DNA of 57,808 nucleotides from Weissella minor (lineage in GTDB: Bacteria > Bacillota > Bacilli > Lactobacillales > Lactobacillaceae). The first letter of the stretch is position 1. Each line of letters opens with the position of its first letter. The DNA is taken from the NCBI RefSeq assembly GCF_001437425.1, contig NZ_JQCD01000031.1, forward strand, positions 256,899-314,706. The letters run 5' to 3'. The translations under genes and the position numbers were made by a program. Shown piece by piece: positions 8,218 to 17,151 of this stretch. The notes beneath the pieces were generated by a model. That model was not told where the DNA came from. It worked only from the letters and a program-made list of their open reading frames with translations, and ran no database searches.

Positions 8218-8249
8218 AAAAAACACCTAATTAATTTAGGTGTTTTTTG
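8218..8249 (+). terminator. Rho-independent terminator (copy 2 of a duplicated terminator)
   Basis: Stem, loop and T run are the same as in the terminator at 6859-6889, including the GTATA that follows. Confidence 0.85.
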
Positions 8250-8295
8250 TATATTCGCGTCTTTATTGATAAGTAAAATTAATAAACATAAACGC

Positions 8296-8324
8296 TGGAC
8301 GTGTACACGTTGCACGGGTATAAT
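8296..8324 (+). promoter_or_regulatory. higBA promoter with palindromic operator
   Basis: TGGACG (8296-8301), a 17-bp spacer, then a consensus TATAAT (8319-8324). The perfect 12-bp palindrome ACGTGTACACGT (8299-8310) overlaps the -35, where the antitoxin HigA would bind to autorepress. Confidence 0.7.
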
Positions 8325-8341
8325 AAAGGAACAGGTGCGAG

Positions 8342-8626
8342 ATGATTATTCACTTTAACGATGCCGAGACAGAAAAAATTTATCATCAAGAAGTTTCACG
8401 AAAATATCCCCGAGCTGTTCAAATGCAAGCATTGCGTCGAATGATGCTGATGGACGCGGCATTAGATATGCACGATTTACGGACACCACCAGGTAATCAT
8501 TTTGAGAAATTAACCGGTGATTTAACTGGGAAATTTAGTATTCGCATCAATCGCCAATATCGTTTAGTGTTTACAATTCATAAAACAAATCATTTCTATA
8601 ACGTTGAAATAATGGACTATCATTAA
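8342..8626 (+). CDS. higB: HigB-family toxin (RelE-like mRNA interferase)
   Basis: 94 residues, the normal length for HigB ('plasmid maintenance system killer') toxins. The RelE fold signature is seen: LRTPPGNHFEKLTGDLTGKFSIRINRQ split as LRTPPGN, FEKL, GKFSIRI and the closing RLVF plus VEIMDYH. Such toxins cut mRNA in the ribosome A site. It precedes its antitoxin, the order typical of higBA and opposite to relBE. The start ATG follows GGAACAGGTGCGAG. The locus stands between a mobile-looking HEPN gene and the sugar regulator, suggesting a small insertion hotspot. Confidence 0.88.
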   Translation: MIIHFNDAETEKIYHQEVSRKYPRAVQMQALRRMMLMDAALDMHDLRTPPGNHFEKLTGDLTGKFSIRINRQYRLVFTIHKTNHFYNVEIMDYH

Positions 8627-8648
8627 TCTGACAAACAAGGGAGTATCG

Positions 8649-8951
8649 ATGAACACATTACCAACACCCAAGATGAGTGAAATTTTAAAAGAAGAGTTCC
8701 TGAATCCACTAGGTATCAGTGGTTATCGTTTGGCGCAAGCCATCGGTGTACCTTATTCACGCATGCAGGCGATTTTGAATGATCAGCGTAAGGTTACGGC
8801 TGACACGTCAATCCGTCTCGGGCGTTACTTATCTGTGTCTGATGATTATTTTTTAAAGTTACAAACAGACATCGATGTCCGCAACGCAGAGTTAGAAAAT
8901 CGCGATAATTATAATGATATTACAAGTCATCAGCAGCAAAGTGTTAACTAG
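8649..8951 (+). CDS. higA: HigA-family antitoxin (XRE helix-turn-helix)
   Basis: 100 residues. It opens with the typical HigA phrase TPKMSEILKEEFLNPLGIS, followed by a helix-turn-helix (YRLAQAIGVPYSRMQAILN) and the conserved VTADTSIRLGRYL. It neutralises HigB and represses the shared promoter, whose ACGTGTACACGT palindrome is the likely site. It begins 22 bp after higB with GGGAG as ribosome site. The last ~20 residues are polar and probably disordered. Confidence 0.88.
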   Translation: MNTLPTPKMSEILKEEFLNPLGISGYRLAQAIGVPYSRMQAILNDQRKVTADTSIRLGRYLSVSDDYFLKLQTDIDVRNAELENRDNYNDITSHQQQSVN

Positions 8952-8952
8952 A

Positions 8953-8990
8953 AAAAAGACGTCACCCTGACATAAGGTGACGTCTTTTTG
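8953..8990. terminator. Bidirectional terminator between higA and the LacI regulator
   Basis: AAAAGACGTCACC pairs with AGGTGACGTCTTTTT. A-rich and T-rich flanks on both sides let it serve higA (+) and the convergent regulator (-). Confidence 0.85.
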
Positions 8991-8991
8991 T

Positions 8992-9966
8992 CTATGAAGA
9001 TTTAGTTGAGGCGCGCTCGATAAGCTCACCATCAAGTACAATCCGCTGAGGTTCTTTATAGCTGTCATCACAGACTTGATTGAAGAGACGGTACAATTGT
9101 TGACCAGCATGAAAGAAATCATACTCAAAGCTAGTTAGATTTGGGGTCACGGTGGTACTAATGTCGGATTTACCGAAACCGATGTATTTAGCCTGTTGAC
9201 CGCTTTCAAGACCAGCTTGGAGGGCACCGACAACAATACGATCAGTTGCACCGATAATTAAATCAAAGCTTTGGTCAGTCATTGCGGCTTGCGCGAGTGC
9301 CTTTGATTGGGTAATGCTGAAATCCGTTTCCAATGTGGTGACATCGATATCGGATAGGGCGTTTTTAATGCCTTCAGTTCGGTCATGCCCGATGGCCCAG
9401 TCGTGCTCAGCGGGGATGGTTAACAAAAGGACGCGTTTGGGATTTAAACTGCGAGCATAGGCACCAACAGCTTCGCCGGCAGCCAAATCGTTCATCAAGA
9501 CGCGATTAAAGGCTGACTCATCTTGTCCTTGAACGACAATCGGCATATCACTTTCAAGCAGTGTGTTGCGGATTTCGTCAGTCATGTTGGCAGTCAGGAT
9601 AATCAAACCGCGGACATTTTGAGTACGCATTTTTTCAATTTCAGCTAATTCACGATTAGAATCTTGATACGTGTTCACAATTAGGAAAGTGTCATCGGTA
9701 TTTTCAGAATCAAGCCCACGCAGCATTTCGACCTGCGCTGCTGAATCCAAACGTGGCACAATCACGCCCACCGTATGATTACGCTTGCTCTTAAGGCTTT
9801 GCGCAAATGTATTCGGTTGGTAATTGTATGTCGCAACGAGTTCATCAATTTTCTCTCGTGTGGTCTTACTTACAGATCCGCCATTTAAATAGCGTGATAC
9901 TGTACTTTTAGATACATTTGCTTTTTTAGCGATGTCGCTAATCGTTATTTTCTTTTCCATATTCAT
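8992..9966 (-). CDS. scrR: LacI-family sugar regulator, probable sucrose operon repressor ScrR
   Basis: 324 residues. The N-terminal LacI helix-turn-helix is complete (ITISDIAKKANVSKSTVSRYLNG), followed by the hinge (YQPNTFAQSLKSKR) and a periplasmic-binding-type sugar domain (TVGVIVPRLDS ... IIGATDRIVVGAL). An alternative start is the ATG six bases later (MEKK). It is transcribed away from the sucrose PTS operon. The palindrome GGAACCGGTTCC, carrying the CCGG-type centre common to LacI sites, lies in both sugar promoters of this window, so it probably represses both operons until the sugar or its phosphate binds. No copy of the 12-mer sits inside its own short leader other than that shared intergenic site. 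Confidence 0.8.
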   Translation of the reverse strand: MNMEKKITISDIAKKANVSKSTVSRYLNGGSVSKTTREKIDELVATYNYQPNTFAQSLKSKRNHTVGVIVPRLDSAAQVEMLRGLDSENTDDTFLIVNTYQDSNRELAEIEKMRTQNVRGLIILTANMTDEIRNTLLESDMPIVVQGQDESAFNRVLMNDLAAGEAVGAYARSLNPKRVLLLTIPAEHDWAIGHDRTEGIKNALSDIDVTTLETDFSITQSKALAQAAMTDQSFDLIIGATDRIVVGALQAGLESGQQAKYIGFGKSDISTTVTPNLTSFEYDFFHAGQQLYRLFNQVCDDSYKEPQRIVLDGELIERASTKSS

Positions 9967-10002
9967 ATACTAGCACATCCCTAATAATTTAGACAAAAAG
10001 GA

Positions 10003-10031
10003 TTGCATTAATCTCTGTAAGCGGTTACAAT
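10003..10031 (+). promoter_or_regulatory. Promoter of the sucrose PTS operon with internal cre box
   Basis: TTGCAT (10003-10008), 17 bp, TACAAT (10026-10031). The fully palindromic cre TGTAAGCGGTTACA at 10016-10029 overlaps spacer and -10, the same design as at 3104-3132. Confidence 0.75.
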
Positions 10032-10046
10032 ATAATTGAAAGATAT

Positions 10047-10058
10047 GGAACCGGTTCC
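10047..10058 (+). promoter_or_regulatory. LacI-type operator GGAACCGGTTCC (probable ScrR site)
   Basis: A perfect palindrome 15 bp after the -10, identical to the one at 3150-3161. Confidence 0.75.
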
Positions 10059-10096
10059 GTATCAAAGGAAATTGTTGATCTATAAGGAGTAGAGCG

Positions 10097-12061
10097 ATGA
10101 ATCATAAGGAAGTTGCCCAACGCATTGCTGATGCGGTACAAGCAGATAACATTGTTGCAGCCGCGCACTGTGCGACTCGGTTGCGTTTAGTCATTAAAGA
10201 TGTTGATTTAATTGACCAAGATGCTTTAGATAATGATCCTGATTTGAAGGGAACCTTCAATACGGACGGCCAATATCAAATTATTGTTGGACCTGGGGAT
10301 GTGAATAAGGTCTATGATGAATTTGTGAATATTACCGGTGCTAAGCAAGCATCAACTGATGACTTAAAGGCCATTGCAGCTGAAAGTGGTCATCAAAATC
10401 CATTGATGTCACTAGTTAAAGTGCTATCAGATATCTTCGTGCCATTGATTCCAGCTATGGTTGCTGGTGGTTTGTTGATGGCTTTGAACAATATTTTGAC
10501 GCAACCAAAGTTGTTCGGCCCACAAGCCTTAGTTGAAATGTACCCACAAATTCAGGGTATGGCGGAAATGATTAACTTGATGGCCTCAGCGCCATTTGCA
10601 TTCTTGCCAATCTTGATTGGGTTTACAGCCACTCGTCGTTTCGGTGGTAACGAAATCTTAGGTGCTGCTGCCGGTATGATGCTGGTTATGCCACAATTGA
10701 TTAATGGTTATGACGTTGCGAATGTGATGGCCAGCGGTAAGATGCCAATGTGGGATGTCTTTGGTCTTCACGTTGCGCAAGCCGGTTATCAAGGTCAAGT
10801 GCTTCCCGTGATTGGGGTTGCCTTCATCTTGGCTACTCTGGAAAAGTTCTTCCACAAGCACTTAAAGGGCGCAATCGACTTTACCTTTACGCCAATGTTG
10901 TCATTGATTTTAACTGGATTCATCACATTTATCGTGGTTGGACCAGTCCTACGTATCGTTTCTAACGGATTTACGGATGGTTTGACTTGGTTGGTTGCCA
11001 CAACTGGCTTCGTTGGTTATGCCATCTTCGGATTCTTCTATTCACCAATCGTTATCACTGGTTTGCATCAAAGCTTCCCAGCGATTGAAACACAATTGCT
11101 ATCAGATATTGCTAAGACGGGTGGAGACTTTATCTTCCCAATCGCCTCAGTTGCCAACATGGCACAAGCTGGTTCAGCCTTCGCCGTTTACTTCCTAAGT
11201 AAGGGAAATGAAAAGATGCGTGCGCTTTCTTCATCAGCTGGAACATCAGCGCTACTAGGAATTACTGAGCCGGCGATGTTCGGGGTTAACTTGAAGTATC
11301 GTTTCCCATTCTTTATTGCCTTAGGCGCTGCCGGAGTTGGTGGCTTAATCATGGGTCTCTTCCATGTTTTGTCATTGTCACTTGGCCCTGCCGGAGTTAT
11401 CGGATTCGTTGCGATTCCTGTTGATAAGTGGACTGCCTTCTTTATCTCAATTGGTGTTGCCTTTGTGATTGCTTTGGTTGTTACTTATGCATACGGTCTA
11501 AAGAAGATGCCAGCTGCTGCTGGTGCAACAAAGTCACATGCGGATGCAAAGCCTGCCAAGTTTGTTGCTCCTAAGGAACATGCGGATGGCCCATCTGTTG
11601 ACGCACCAGTTGCTGGAAAGGTGATTGACCTTTCAACTGTAAATGACCCTGTTTTCTCAAGCGGTATGATGGGAAATGGTGTTGCCATTGAACCAACCGA
11701 TGGTGCAATTATTGCCCCTGCCGATGCAGAAATTACTGTTGCTTATGCCACAAAGCATGCTTACGGCTTAACAACAACAGACGGAATCGAATTGTTGATT
11801 CACGTTGGAATTGATACTGTTAACCTTGAAGGTAAGGGATTCGAAAGTTTTGTCGAGCAAGGACAAAAGATTAAAAAGGGTGAAAAGTTGGGGACATTTG
11901 ATGCCTCAATCATCGCTGACGCTGGTTACCCCACCACAACGATGGTGTTGGTCACAAACAGTGCTAATTTTGAAGAAGTTGCAAACGATGTTGCTTATGG
12001 TCAAAACGTCTCAACTGACGAGAAGTTGTTAACGGCTGTACCAAAGGCAACAGAAGCCTAA
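10097..12061 (+). CDS. scrA: PTS sucrose transporter EIIBCA
   Basis: 654 residues in the order EIIB-EIIC-EIIA. Phospho-Cys25 lies in [14 protein letters not shown] carries [14 protein letters not shown], a phrase typical of sucrose EIIC proteins. EIIA carries the phospho-His569 in [14 protein letters not shown]. The protein takes up sucrose and delivers sucrose-6-phosphate. The next gene, 18 bp downstream, is the matching hydrolase, which supports the substrate. Ribosome site AAGGAG. Codon choice in this gene is strongly biased (AAG for Lys, TTG for Leu), as expected for a highly expressed sugar gene. Confidence 0.88.
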   Translation: MNHKEVAQRIADAVQADNIVAAAHCATRLRLVIKDVDLIDQDALDNDPDLKGTFNTDGQYQIIVGPGDVNKVYDEFVNITGAKQASTDDLKAIAAESGHQNPLMSLVKVLSDIFVPLIPAMVAGGLLMALNNILTQPKLFGPQALVEMYPQIQGMAEMINLMASAPFAFLPILIGFTATRRFGGNEILGAAAGMMLVMPQLINGYDVANVMASGKMPMWDVFGLHVAQAGYQGQVLPVIGVAFILATLEKFFHKHLKGAIDFTFTPMLSLILTGFITFIVVGPVLRIVSNGFTDGLTWLVATTGFVGYAIFGFFYSPIVITGLHQSFPAIETQLLSDIAKTGGDFIFPIASVANMAQAGSAFAVYFLSKGNEKMRALSSSAGTSALLGITEPAMFGVNLKYRFPFFIALGAAGVGGLIMGLFHVLSLSLGPAGVIGFVAIPVDKWTAFFISIGVAFVIALVVTYAYGLKKMPAAAGATKSHADAKPAKFVAPKEHADGPSVDAPVAGKVIDLSTVNDPVFSSGMMGNGVAIEPTDGAIIAPADAEITVAYATKHAYGLTTTDGIELLIHVGIDTVNLEGKGFESFVEQGQKIKKGEKLGTFDASIIADAGYPTTTMVLVTNSANFEEVANDVAYGQNVSTDEKLLTAVPKATEA

Positions 12062-12079
12062 TAATAAAGGAATAACACC

Positions 12080-13357
12080 ATGCCATTAGTTACGAATGAC
12101 GCAGAACAACAACGCTATGAAAATTATCATCTTTATCCAACAGAGGGTTTGTTAAACGACCCAAATGGATTGGTATACTTCAAAGGGAAGTATCATGTGT
12201 TCTATCAATTGAATCCAAAGGCTTGTGATCACAAGTATAAGGAATGGGGACATTTCGTTTCGGATGATTTGAAGACATGGGAGCGCCTAGAAACGGCTTT
12301 GGAACCATCATTAGCTGATGATGCGGCTGGTATTTATTCTGGAGCGGCATATGTGAAGGACGACAAATTGTATGTTTTCTATACAGGAAATGTGCGTGAT
12401 GCCGAAGGCCACAGCGTTGCTTCAGCACAAATGTGGGCGGTCAGTGAAGACGGTGTTCACTTTGAAAAGTTGGGAACCATGTTCCCACACCCTGAGGGAT
12501 ACACGAAAGACGTACGTGATCCGATGGTTTGGCAAGGTGAAAATGGGCATTACTTCATGGTGTTAGGCGCACGACCTGATAACAATATTGGTGATATCAT
12601 CGTGTATGAATCAACTGATTTTGAGAACTGGGAATTGCGCGGTTCAATGATTGAAGGCGAATTAGCAGATGTTCGTGGCTATATGCTTGAATGTCCTGGC
12701 TTTATCGAAGTTGATGGTAAGCAAATCTTGATGTTCTCACCGCAAGGATTGGAACCAGACCACGCTAATCATCGGTATGAGAACATTCATAACACTGGCT
12801 ATGTAATTGGCCACTTTGATGAAGAAACAGCGCATTTCACGCCTGAGAGCGAATTCAAAGAAGTCGATGATGGCTTTGAATTTTACGCACCACAAACGAT
12901 GATTGCTCCTGATGGTCGTCGCATTATGTGGGGTTGGGCTGGGATGATGACGCCTGAACGTGAAGCATCAACACCAACAATTGCAGATGCTGGTTGGGTT
13001 CACGTTTTGACTGTGCCCCGTGAATTGCATGTCGTTGATAATGTGATGACGCAAAAGCCAATCGATGAAATTTTGGATGTCACTGAACTAGAGGCGCATA
13101 ACCTACAAAGTACAACAGCAGTTGGACAATATCACTTCAATATAACAGACGACTGGTCACTTGTGTTTGGGGATGATTTACGCCTTGAACGTCGTGGAGA
13201 CGAACTTTCAATGATTCGTAATCAATGGGAGTCTGGCGAATATGAAATCCGTCAGGTGAATGGGGATGTTGATGATATGCTACTAATCGTCGATGTTGAT
13301 ATTGTTGAAGTCTATACTGACCAAGGTCGTAAGGTCATGACCGCGCGTTACTTTTAA
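12080..13357 (+). CDS. scrB: Sucrose-6-phosphate hydrolase (GH32)
   Basis: 425 residues, a little short for ScrB (usually ~450-490); the C-terminal beta-sandwich looks reduced. The GH32 motifs are all there: the nucleophile Asp27 in LLNDPNGLVY, Asp147 in the RDP motif (VRDPMVW), and the acid/base Glu204 in LECPGF. It splits sucrose-6-phosphate into glucose-6-phosphate and fructose in the cytoplasm. It follows scrA by 18 bp and ends at a strong terminator, so scrAB is a two-gene operon under ScrR and CcpA. Confidence 0.9.
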   Translation: MPLVTNDAEQQRYENYHLYPTEGLLNDPNGLVYFKGKYHVFYQLNPKACDHKYKEWGHFVSDDLKTWERLETALEPSLADDAAGIYSGAAYVKDDKLYVFYTGNVRDAEGHSVASAQMWAVSEDGVHFEKLGTMFPHPEGYTKDVRDPMVWQGENGHYFMVLGARPDNNIGDIIVYESTDFENWELRGSMIEGELADVRGYMLECPGFIEVDGKQILMFSPQGLEPDHANHRYENIHNTGYVIGHFDEETAHFTPESEFKEVDDGFEFYAPQTMIAPDGRRIMWGWAGMMTPEREASTPTIADAGWVHVLTVPRELHVVDNVMTQKPIDEILDVTELEAHNLQSTTAVGQYHFNITDDWSLVFGDDLRLERRGDELSMIRNQWESGEYEIRQVNGDVDDMLLIVDVDIVEVYTDQGRKVMTARYF

Positions 13358-13368
13358 TTGAATTTATC

Positions 13369-13408
13369 TGAGAACCAATCTAGTTATCACACTAGGTTGG
13401 TTCTCTTT
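13369..13408 (+). terminator. Rho-independent terminator after scrB
   Basis: GAGAACCAA and TTGGTTCTC pair, with the stem extended by CTAGT/ACTAG, followed by a short T-rich tail. Confidence 0.75.
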
Positions 13409-13520
13409 GTATTGTGAGTATAGTAAAATTAATTATGAGAACGCTTTATATAGAGATGCATTATGAAAAAAATCATAATCTTTATATGAGTGGGTAAATC
13501 ATTGCAGAATGGTGGGCGGG

Positions 13521-14162
13521 ATGAATAAATTAAATATTAAAACGATAAAAAATAGTATTAGTGAATTAACTGCCTTTGCAGATAAAATCTCTACACTAGA
13601 TGAAACAGAACAATATCCCACAAAATATCCTTCAGTGTATATTGCTGATGCAGAGAAACGAAATGGGGAGCATGTGGCTTATGTTGGGGAATCATATAAT
13701 GTTGTGCAACGCACAAATCAACATTTAGCTGAAAAAAGAAACGAGGATGCTTTACAGAAATTAAACCGTCTCGATAAAAATGGTTTAGCTAATCTACACC
13801 TTATTGGACATAGTCACTTTAATAAAAGTGCAACCCTGTTGATTGAACAGATGTTAATGAATTATATAATTGGGGATCCTAAGTTTGGTCACGTAAGAAG
13901 AGATGAAGCCCAACGAGAAAATGATTTTGAATCTGCTGGAATTCTAAATAAGCGAGATGACGCACAGTCAGATTTTTATATGCGAGATGAATATGAAAAT
14001 AAAATTTTTCCTGCAATTTGGGACCAATTAGCAAAAAAGAATATTGTGTCGAAAATGTCTGTAGTTGAAAATTCAGCCTTATTTGCTAACTCACCGTTTA
14101 AACAATTGTCAAAAGAACAATTAGATGCCAAACATCAGATTGAAGACAGCATTCAAACATAG
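13521..14162 (+). CDS. GIY-YIG nuclease fragment (N-terminal half of a split GIY-YIG/DUF2075 protein)
   Basis: 213 residues from the ATG at 13521 (an in-frame ATG at 13509 is possible; neither has a good ribosome site). A GIY-YIG nuclease domain is visible at ~35-75: YPSVYIADAEKRNG, then AYVGESYNVVQRTNQHL. A helical linker follows and the frame ends in TAG at 14160. That stop arises inside a 20-bp tandem duplication (14142-14180). Removing one copy joins this frame directly to the downstream ATPase frame and gives ~599 residues, the usual GIY-YIG + DUF2075 fusion. The gene is therefore probably a disrupted fusion. Reading of the domain is good; whether the fragment is active is unknown. Confidence 0.75.
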   Translation: MNKLNIKTIKNSISELTAFADKISTLDETEQYPTKYPSVYIADAEKRNGEHVAYVGESYNVVQRTNQHLAEKRNEDALQKLNRLDKNGLANLHLIGHSHFNKSATLLIEQMLMNYIIGDPKFGHVRRDEAQRENDFESAGILNKRDDAQSDFYMRDEYENKIFPAIWDQLAKKNIVSKMSVVENSALFANSPFKQLSKEQLDAKHQIEDSIQT

Positions 14163-14180
14163 AAGACAGCATTCAAACAT
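14142..14180 (+). repeat. 20-bp tandem duplication that splits the GIY-YIG/DUF2075 gene
   Basis: GAAGACAGCATTCAAACAT occurs at 14142-14160 and again at 14162-14180 (period 20). Twenty is not a multiple of three, so the second copy shifts the frame and creates the TAG at 14160. Deleting one unit gives ...SIQT-Y-MNSDSDET..., an open reading through both parts. Confidence 0.9.
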
Positions 14181-14182
14181 AT

Positions 14183-15340
14183 ATGAATTCTGACAGTGAT
14201 GAAACGAAAATTATAAAAATTGAAGGTCTAGCCGGGACAGGTAAGACAGTATTAATGTCAGCGCTATTTAAAGACATATATGATTTTAAAGATGCTGATG
14301 ATGAAAAAAAGGATAGTATGTCCGTCGCATTATTAGTTCGTCATGAACAACAGCTAAAAGTCTATGAACAGCTAGCAAAGAAATTAAATATGATTGATAC
14401 AGTTTTTGAAGTACCAAACTTTATTGCTAAAGGAGTTAAGAAAGACATTCTTTTAGTCGATGAAGCCCATCTATTATGGACAGGGAACTATGGACGTGTG
14501 AATTCTAATAACTGGAAGCCCGATTTAACAGCCCTTAAGGACTTAGCAAAAGTAATCGTTTTAATTTATGATCCAATGCAAGAAATTTCAGGTAAGTCAT
14601 ATTTGACACCTGAGTTAAAGCGAGACTTGGATGAGGCAGAATGTTTTAAATTAACAAATCAATGGAGAATTAATGCATCTGAAGACGTCAAGAATTACAT
14701 TCAAAATATCATTGATTTTAAGAAAAATTCCTTGATTTCTATTCCAAAATCTCAAGAGGAACAGACTTATCAATTACAATTTTTTGATTCAGCAACAGAA
14801 ATGTATTCAGAAATTCTAAAAAAAGACCAACAGTTTGGATTATCTCGTGTCGTAGCAACATTTGATTGGAATTTTACTTCGTCAAAAAAGCCGGGCGACG
14901 GAGATGGCATTTGGTATGTTAGTGCCGGTGATTTAACGCTACCTTGGAACTTACAGCTTCCAGAAGTAAAAAAAGGGCAGAAGAAAAGAATTCCTTGGCA
15001 AGCTATTCCAGAATCAATTAACGAAGTTAGTTCAAATTATACAATTCAAGGATCCGACTTAAACTATGTGGGTGTTATTTTAGGGCCGTCTGTAGAGTGG
15101 GACAAAAAGAACAATTGTTTGAAAATCGACCCTAAAAAATCATTTGCGAGTGATGCAACTAATGTTTATAAAACAGTCAAGAATGTAGATGGTTTAACTT
15201 TTGAAGAAGAACATGCATATAAGGTATCGAATCTTCAAAATATACTTAATGTGTTATTAACTCGTGGTGTGCATGGATTATATATCTATGCTGAAAATGA
15301 TGAACTGCGCGAGAAGTTGATTCAGTTGAATAGCAAATAA
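14183..15340 (+). CDS. DUF2075 P-loop ATPase/helicase-like fragment (C-terminal half of the split protein)
   Basis: 385 residues from the first ATG after the duplication, which has no ribosome site of its own. Walker A is GLAGTGKT (~16-23), Walker B is DILLVDEAHLL. It also has the DUF2075 features QWRIN and SSNYTIQGSDLNYVGVI and a C-terminal LLTRGVHGLYIY, the arginine-finger region of superfamily 1-like helicases. DUF2075 proteins are often fused to GIY-YIG or other nucleases in defence islands. Residues 1-2 join naturally to the upstream fragment if one 20-bp unit is removed. The gene just downstream (22 bp gap) is a GmrSD-like restriction protein, suggesting one operon. Confidence 0.75.
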   Translation: MNSDSDETKIIKIEGLAGTGKTVLMSALFKDIYDFKDADDEKKDSMSVALLVRHEQQLKVYEQLAKKLNMIDTVFEVPNFIAKGVKKDILLVDEAHLLWTGNYGRVNSNNWKPDLTALKDLAKVIVLIYDPMQEISGKSYLTPELKRDLDEAECFKLTNQWRINASEDVKNYIQNIIDFKKNSLISIPKSQEEQTYQLQFFDSATEMYSEILKKDQQFGLSRVVATFDWNFTSSKKPGDGDGIWYVSAGDLTLPWNLQLPEVKKGQKKRIPWQAIPESINEVSSNYTIQGSDLNYVGVILGPSVEWDKKNNCLKIDPKKSFASDATNVYKTVKNVDGLTFEEEHAYKVSNLQNILNVLLTRGVHGLYIYAENDELREKLIQLNSK

Positions 15341-15361
15341 AATTAGAGAAAGAAGAAACTT

Positions 15362-17089
15362 ATGGCAATTCAGACAAAAGATTTAAATTTAAAAGAGTAT
15401 TTAAGAGCCCTCTCAGCTGAAATTCCGGATTATCAACGAGGTTATGCTTGGGAAAATGAACAAATTAGTCAATTTTTGGAAGACTTAGTGGAAGAGTATA
15501 TTGCTAACTCAGATAAAAGTGAAAAAAGCTATTTTTTTGGAACAATTGTAGTTGCAAAAGAGGGAAACTCAAAGGCGCAAGTTATTGATGGACAACAGCG
15601 TCTAACGACAATAACAATTTTTCTAGCAGCGATGCGTAATTATTTGAATTCAATTTCAGAGACTGCTGGAGATTCAGCTAATGAATTGTGTGAAGAAATT
15701 AATCATGATTATATAGGCAGAGAAACATCGAGAAATGGTTCAACTTATAAGTTACGACAGCGTGGGGAAATTGAGACATATTTTAGAGAAGAAATTCAAA
15801 AGCCAAAAAATGTTTTTGAAACCTTACAGTTAACACGTAAGGAAGGACGAAAGCCACCACGCAATGCAATTGCACAAGCCTACAACGTGATTGTTAACTG
15901 GTTAGAAAATGATTTGGCTAGTAAACAAAGTAATGATGTTGAAGTATACCCAAATGATGGTGCAAAAGCAGAACGAATTGTGCACTTAGTAGATACGTTG
16001 CTTAATAATTTTTTTATTGTTGAAATCGAATCGAATGATGTCACTACTGGATATCAAATTTTCCAAAATTTGAATGGTACAGGGAAAAACTTAAATGCAG
16101 GGGATTTGATAAAAACAGATTTCTTTGGAAAAGTTACACGTGAAGAAACTAAGGAAATTGCAAATAAATGGGATGAAATTCAATCAATTACTGGTAATGA
16201 TGATAGTACTGAAATAATTAGATACTACTGGAATGCGGTGAATTCAAAGTTTGCCACTAAACGATCATTGTATCCGCGTGTAAGTAAAGAAATAAAGACT
16301 TCTCAGGAAATTTTCAATTTTTTGGATGATCTTCTTAAGGTTGTACCTTCGTATATGGCTGCGCTGGGTGCAGATAGTGATGTATTAGATTATCGGGATA
16401 CACAAGTACAGTTAGCGCTTAAGGATTTAAGGTCATTAAAATTGAAATCTTATTTGCCAATTTTATTTGCATTGGAGTTAAATGATGCAACCGATGATCA
16501 AGTAGCTGATGTGTTGAATAGCATTTGTTCGTTAATGTTTAGAAATGTAGTCATAGCAAATGAAGTTGCAAATAAATTTGAGAAGTTATTTGCACAAGGA
16601 GCAGTGCAAATTAATGACGATCAATCTATCGAGATGTTAATAGATGAATTAAATACACGAAAAATTTCAGATGAGTTATTTAAAGATGCTTTGTTAAAAT
16701 ATAATGCAGAAGGTAGTCTAGATATTGCGCGATTCATTTTAAGAAAATTTGAACATCTCGATGATTCGACTAAAACATTAAACGGTAATCAAGAAGTGCA
16801 CGTTGAGCACATTATGCCACAGAATCCTGAGGATATTACCAGCTGGGGATTTGAGAATATTGATGATAACAGTTTTAGAGAACATTTGTGGGCATTAGGT
16901 AATTTAGTATTGCTTGATTCAAAGAAAAATACAAAAATTAAAAATCATAGTTTTGAATCAAAAAAGGCAGAGTATGCAAACTCTGGATTACGACAAGTAC
17001 ATGAGTTAATAGAACAGGATACGTGGAATGCACAAACAATTGAAAAACGAACAGAAAAAATTGCAGAACGTTCAGTAGAGACTTGGTGA
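15362..17089 (+). CDS. GmrSD-like type IV restriction protein (DUF262 + DUF1524)
   Basis: 575 residues, single-chain GmrSD. The N-terminal DUF262 (ParB/Srx-like NTPase) shows IPDYQRGYAW (~22-31) and Asp76 in VIDGQQRLTT. A helical middle follows. The C-terminal DUF1524 (His-Me/HNH nuclease) shows His480 and His483 in HVEHIMPQNPED and the closing NLVLLDSKKNTKIKNHSF. Such proteins cut DNA with modified (for example glucosylated hydroxymethyl-) cytosine and block phages. The ribosome site AGAGAAAGAAG is weak; the start fits the family. It lies 22 bp after the DUF2075 frame, so the two were probably made together. Confidence 0.85.
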   Translation: MAIQTKDLNLKEYLRALSAEIPDYQRGYAWENEQISQFLEDLVEEYIANSDKSEKSYFFGTIVVAKEGNSKAQVIDGQQRLTTITIFLAAMRNYLNSISETAGDSANELCEEINHDYIGRETSRNGSTYKLRQRGEIETYFREEIQKPKNVFETLQLTRKEGRKPPRNAIAQAYNVIVNWLENDLASKQSNDVEVYPNDGAKAERIVHLVDTLLNNFFIVEIESNDVTTGYQIFQNLNGTGKNLNAGDLIKTDFFGKVTREETKEIANKWDEIQSITGNDDSTEIIRYYWNAVNSKFATKRSLYPRVSKEIKTSQEIFNFLDDLLKVVPSYMAALGADSDVLDYRDTQVQLALKDLRSLKLKSYLPILFALELNDATDDQVADVLNSICSLMFRNVVIANEVANKFEKLFAQGAVQINDDQSIEMLIDELNTRKISDELFKDALLKYNAEGSLDIARFILRKFEHLDDSTKTLNGNQEVHVEHIMPQNPEDITSWGFENIDDNSFREHLWALGNLVLLDSKKNTKIKNHSFESKKAEYANSGLRQVHELIEQDTWNAQTIEKRTEKIAERSVETW

Positions 17090-17151
17090 TTTGACTAAAA
17101 AAATGTATACTGGGCGTGTATTGTTACATGGTACCGAATGGAGGCAAGTAT

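Noticed and set aside
14142-14183. Programmed frameshift in the GIY-YIG/DUF2075 gene
   Set aside because: No slippery sequence or pseudoknot; the exact 20-bp duplication accounts for the break.
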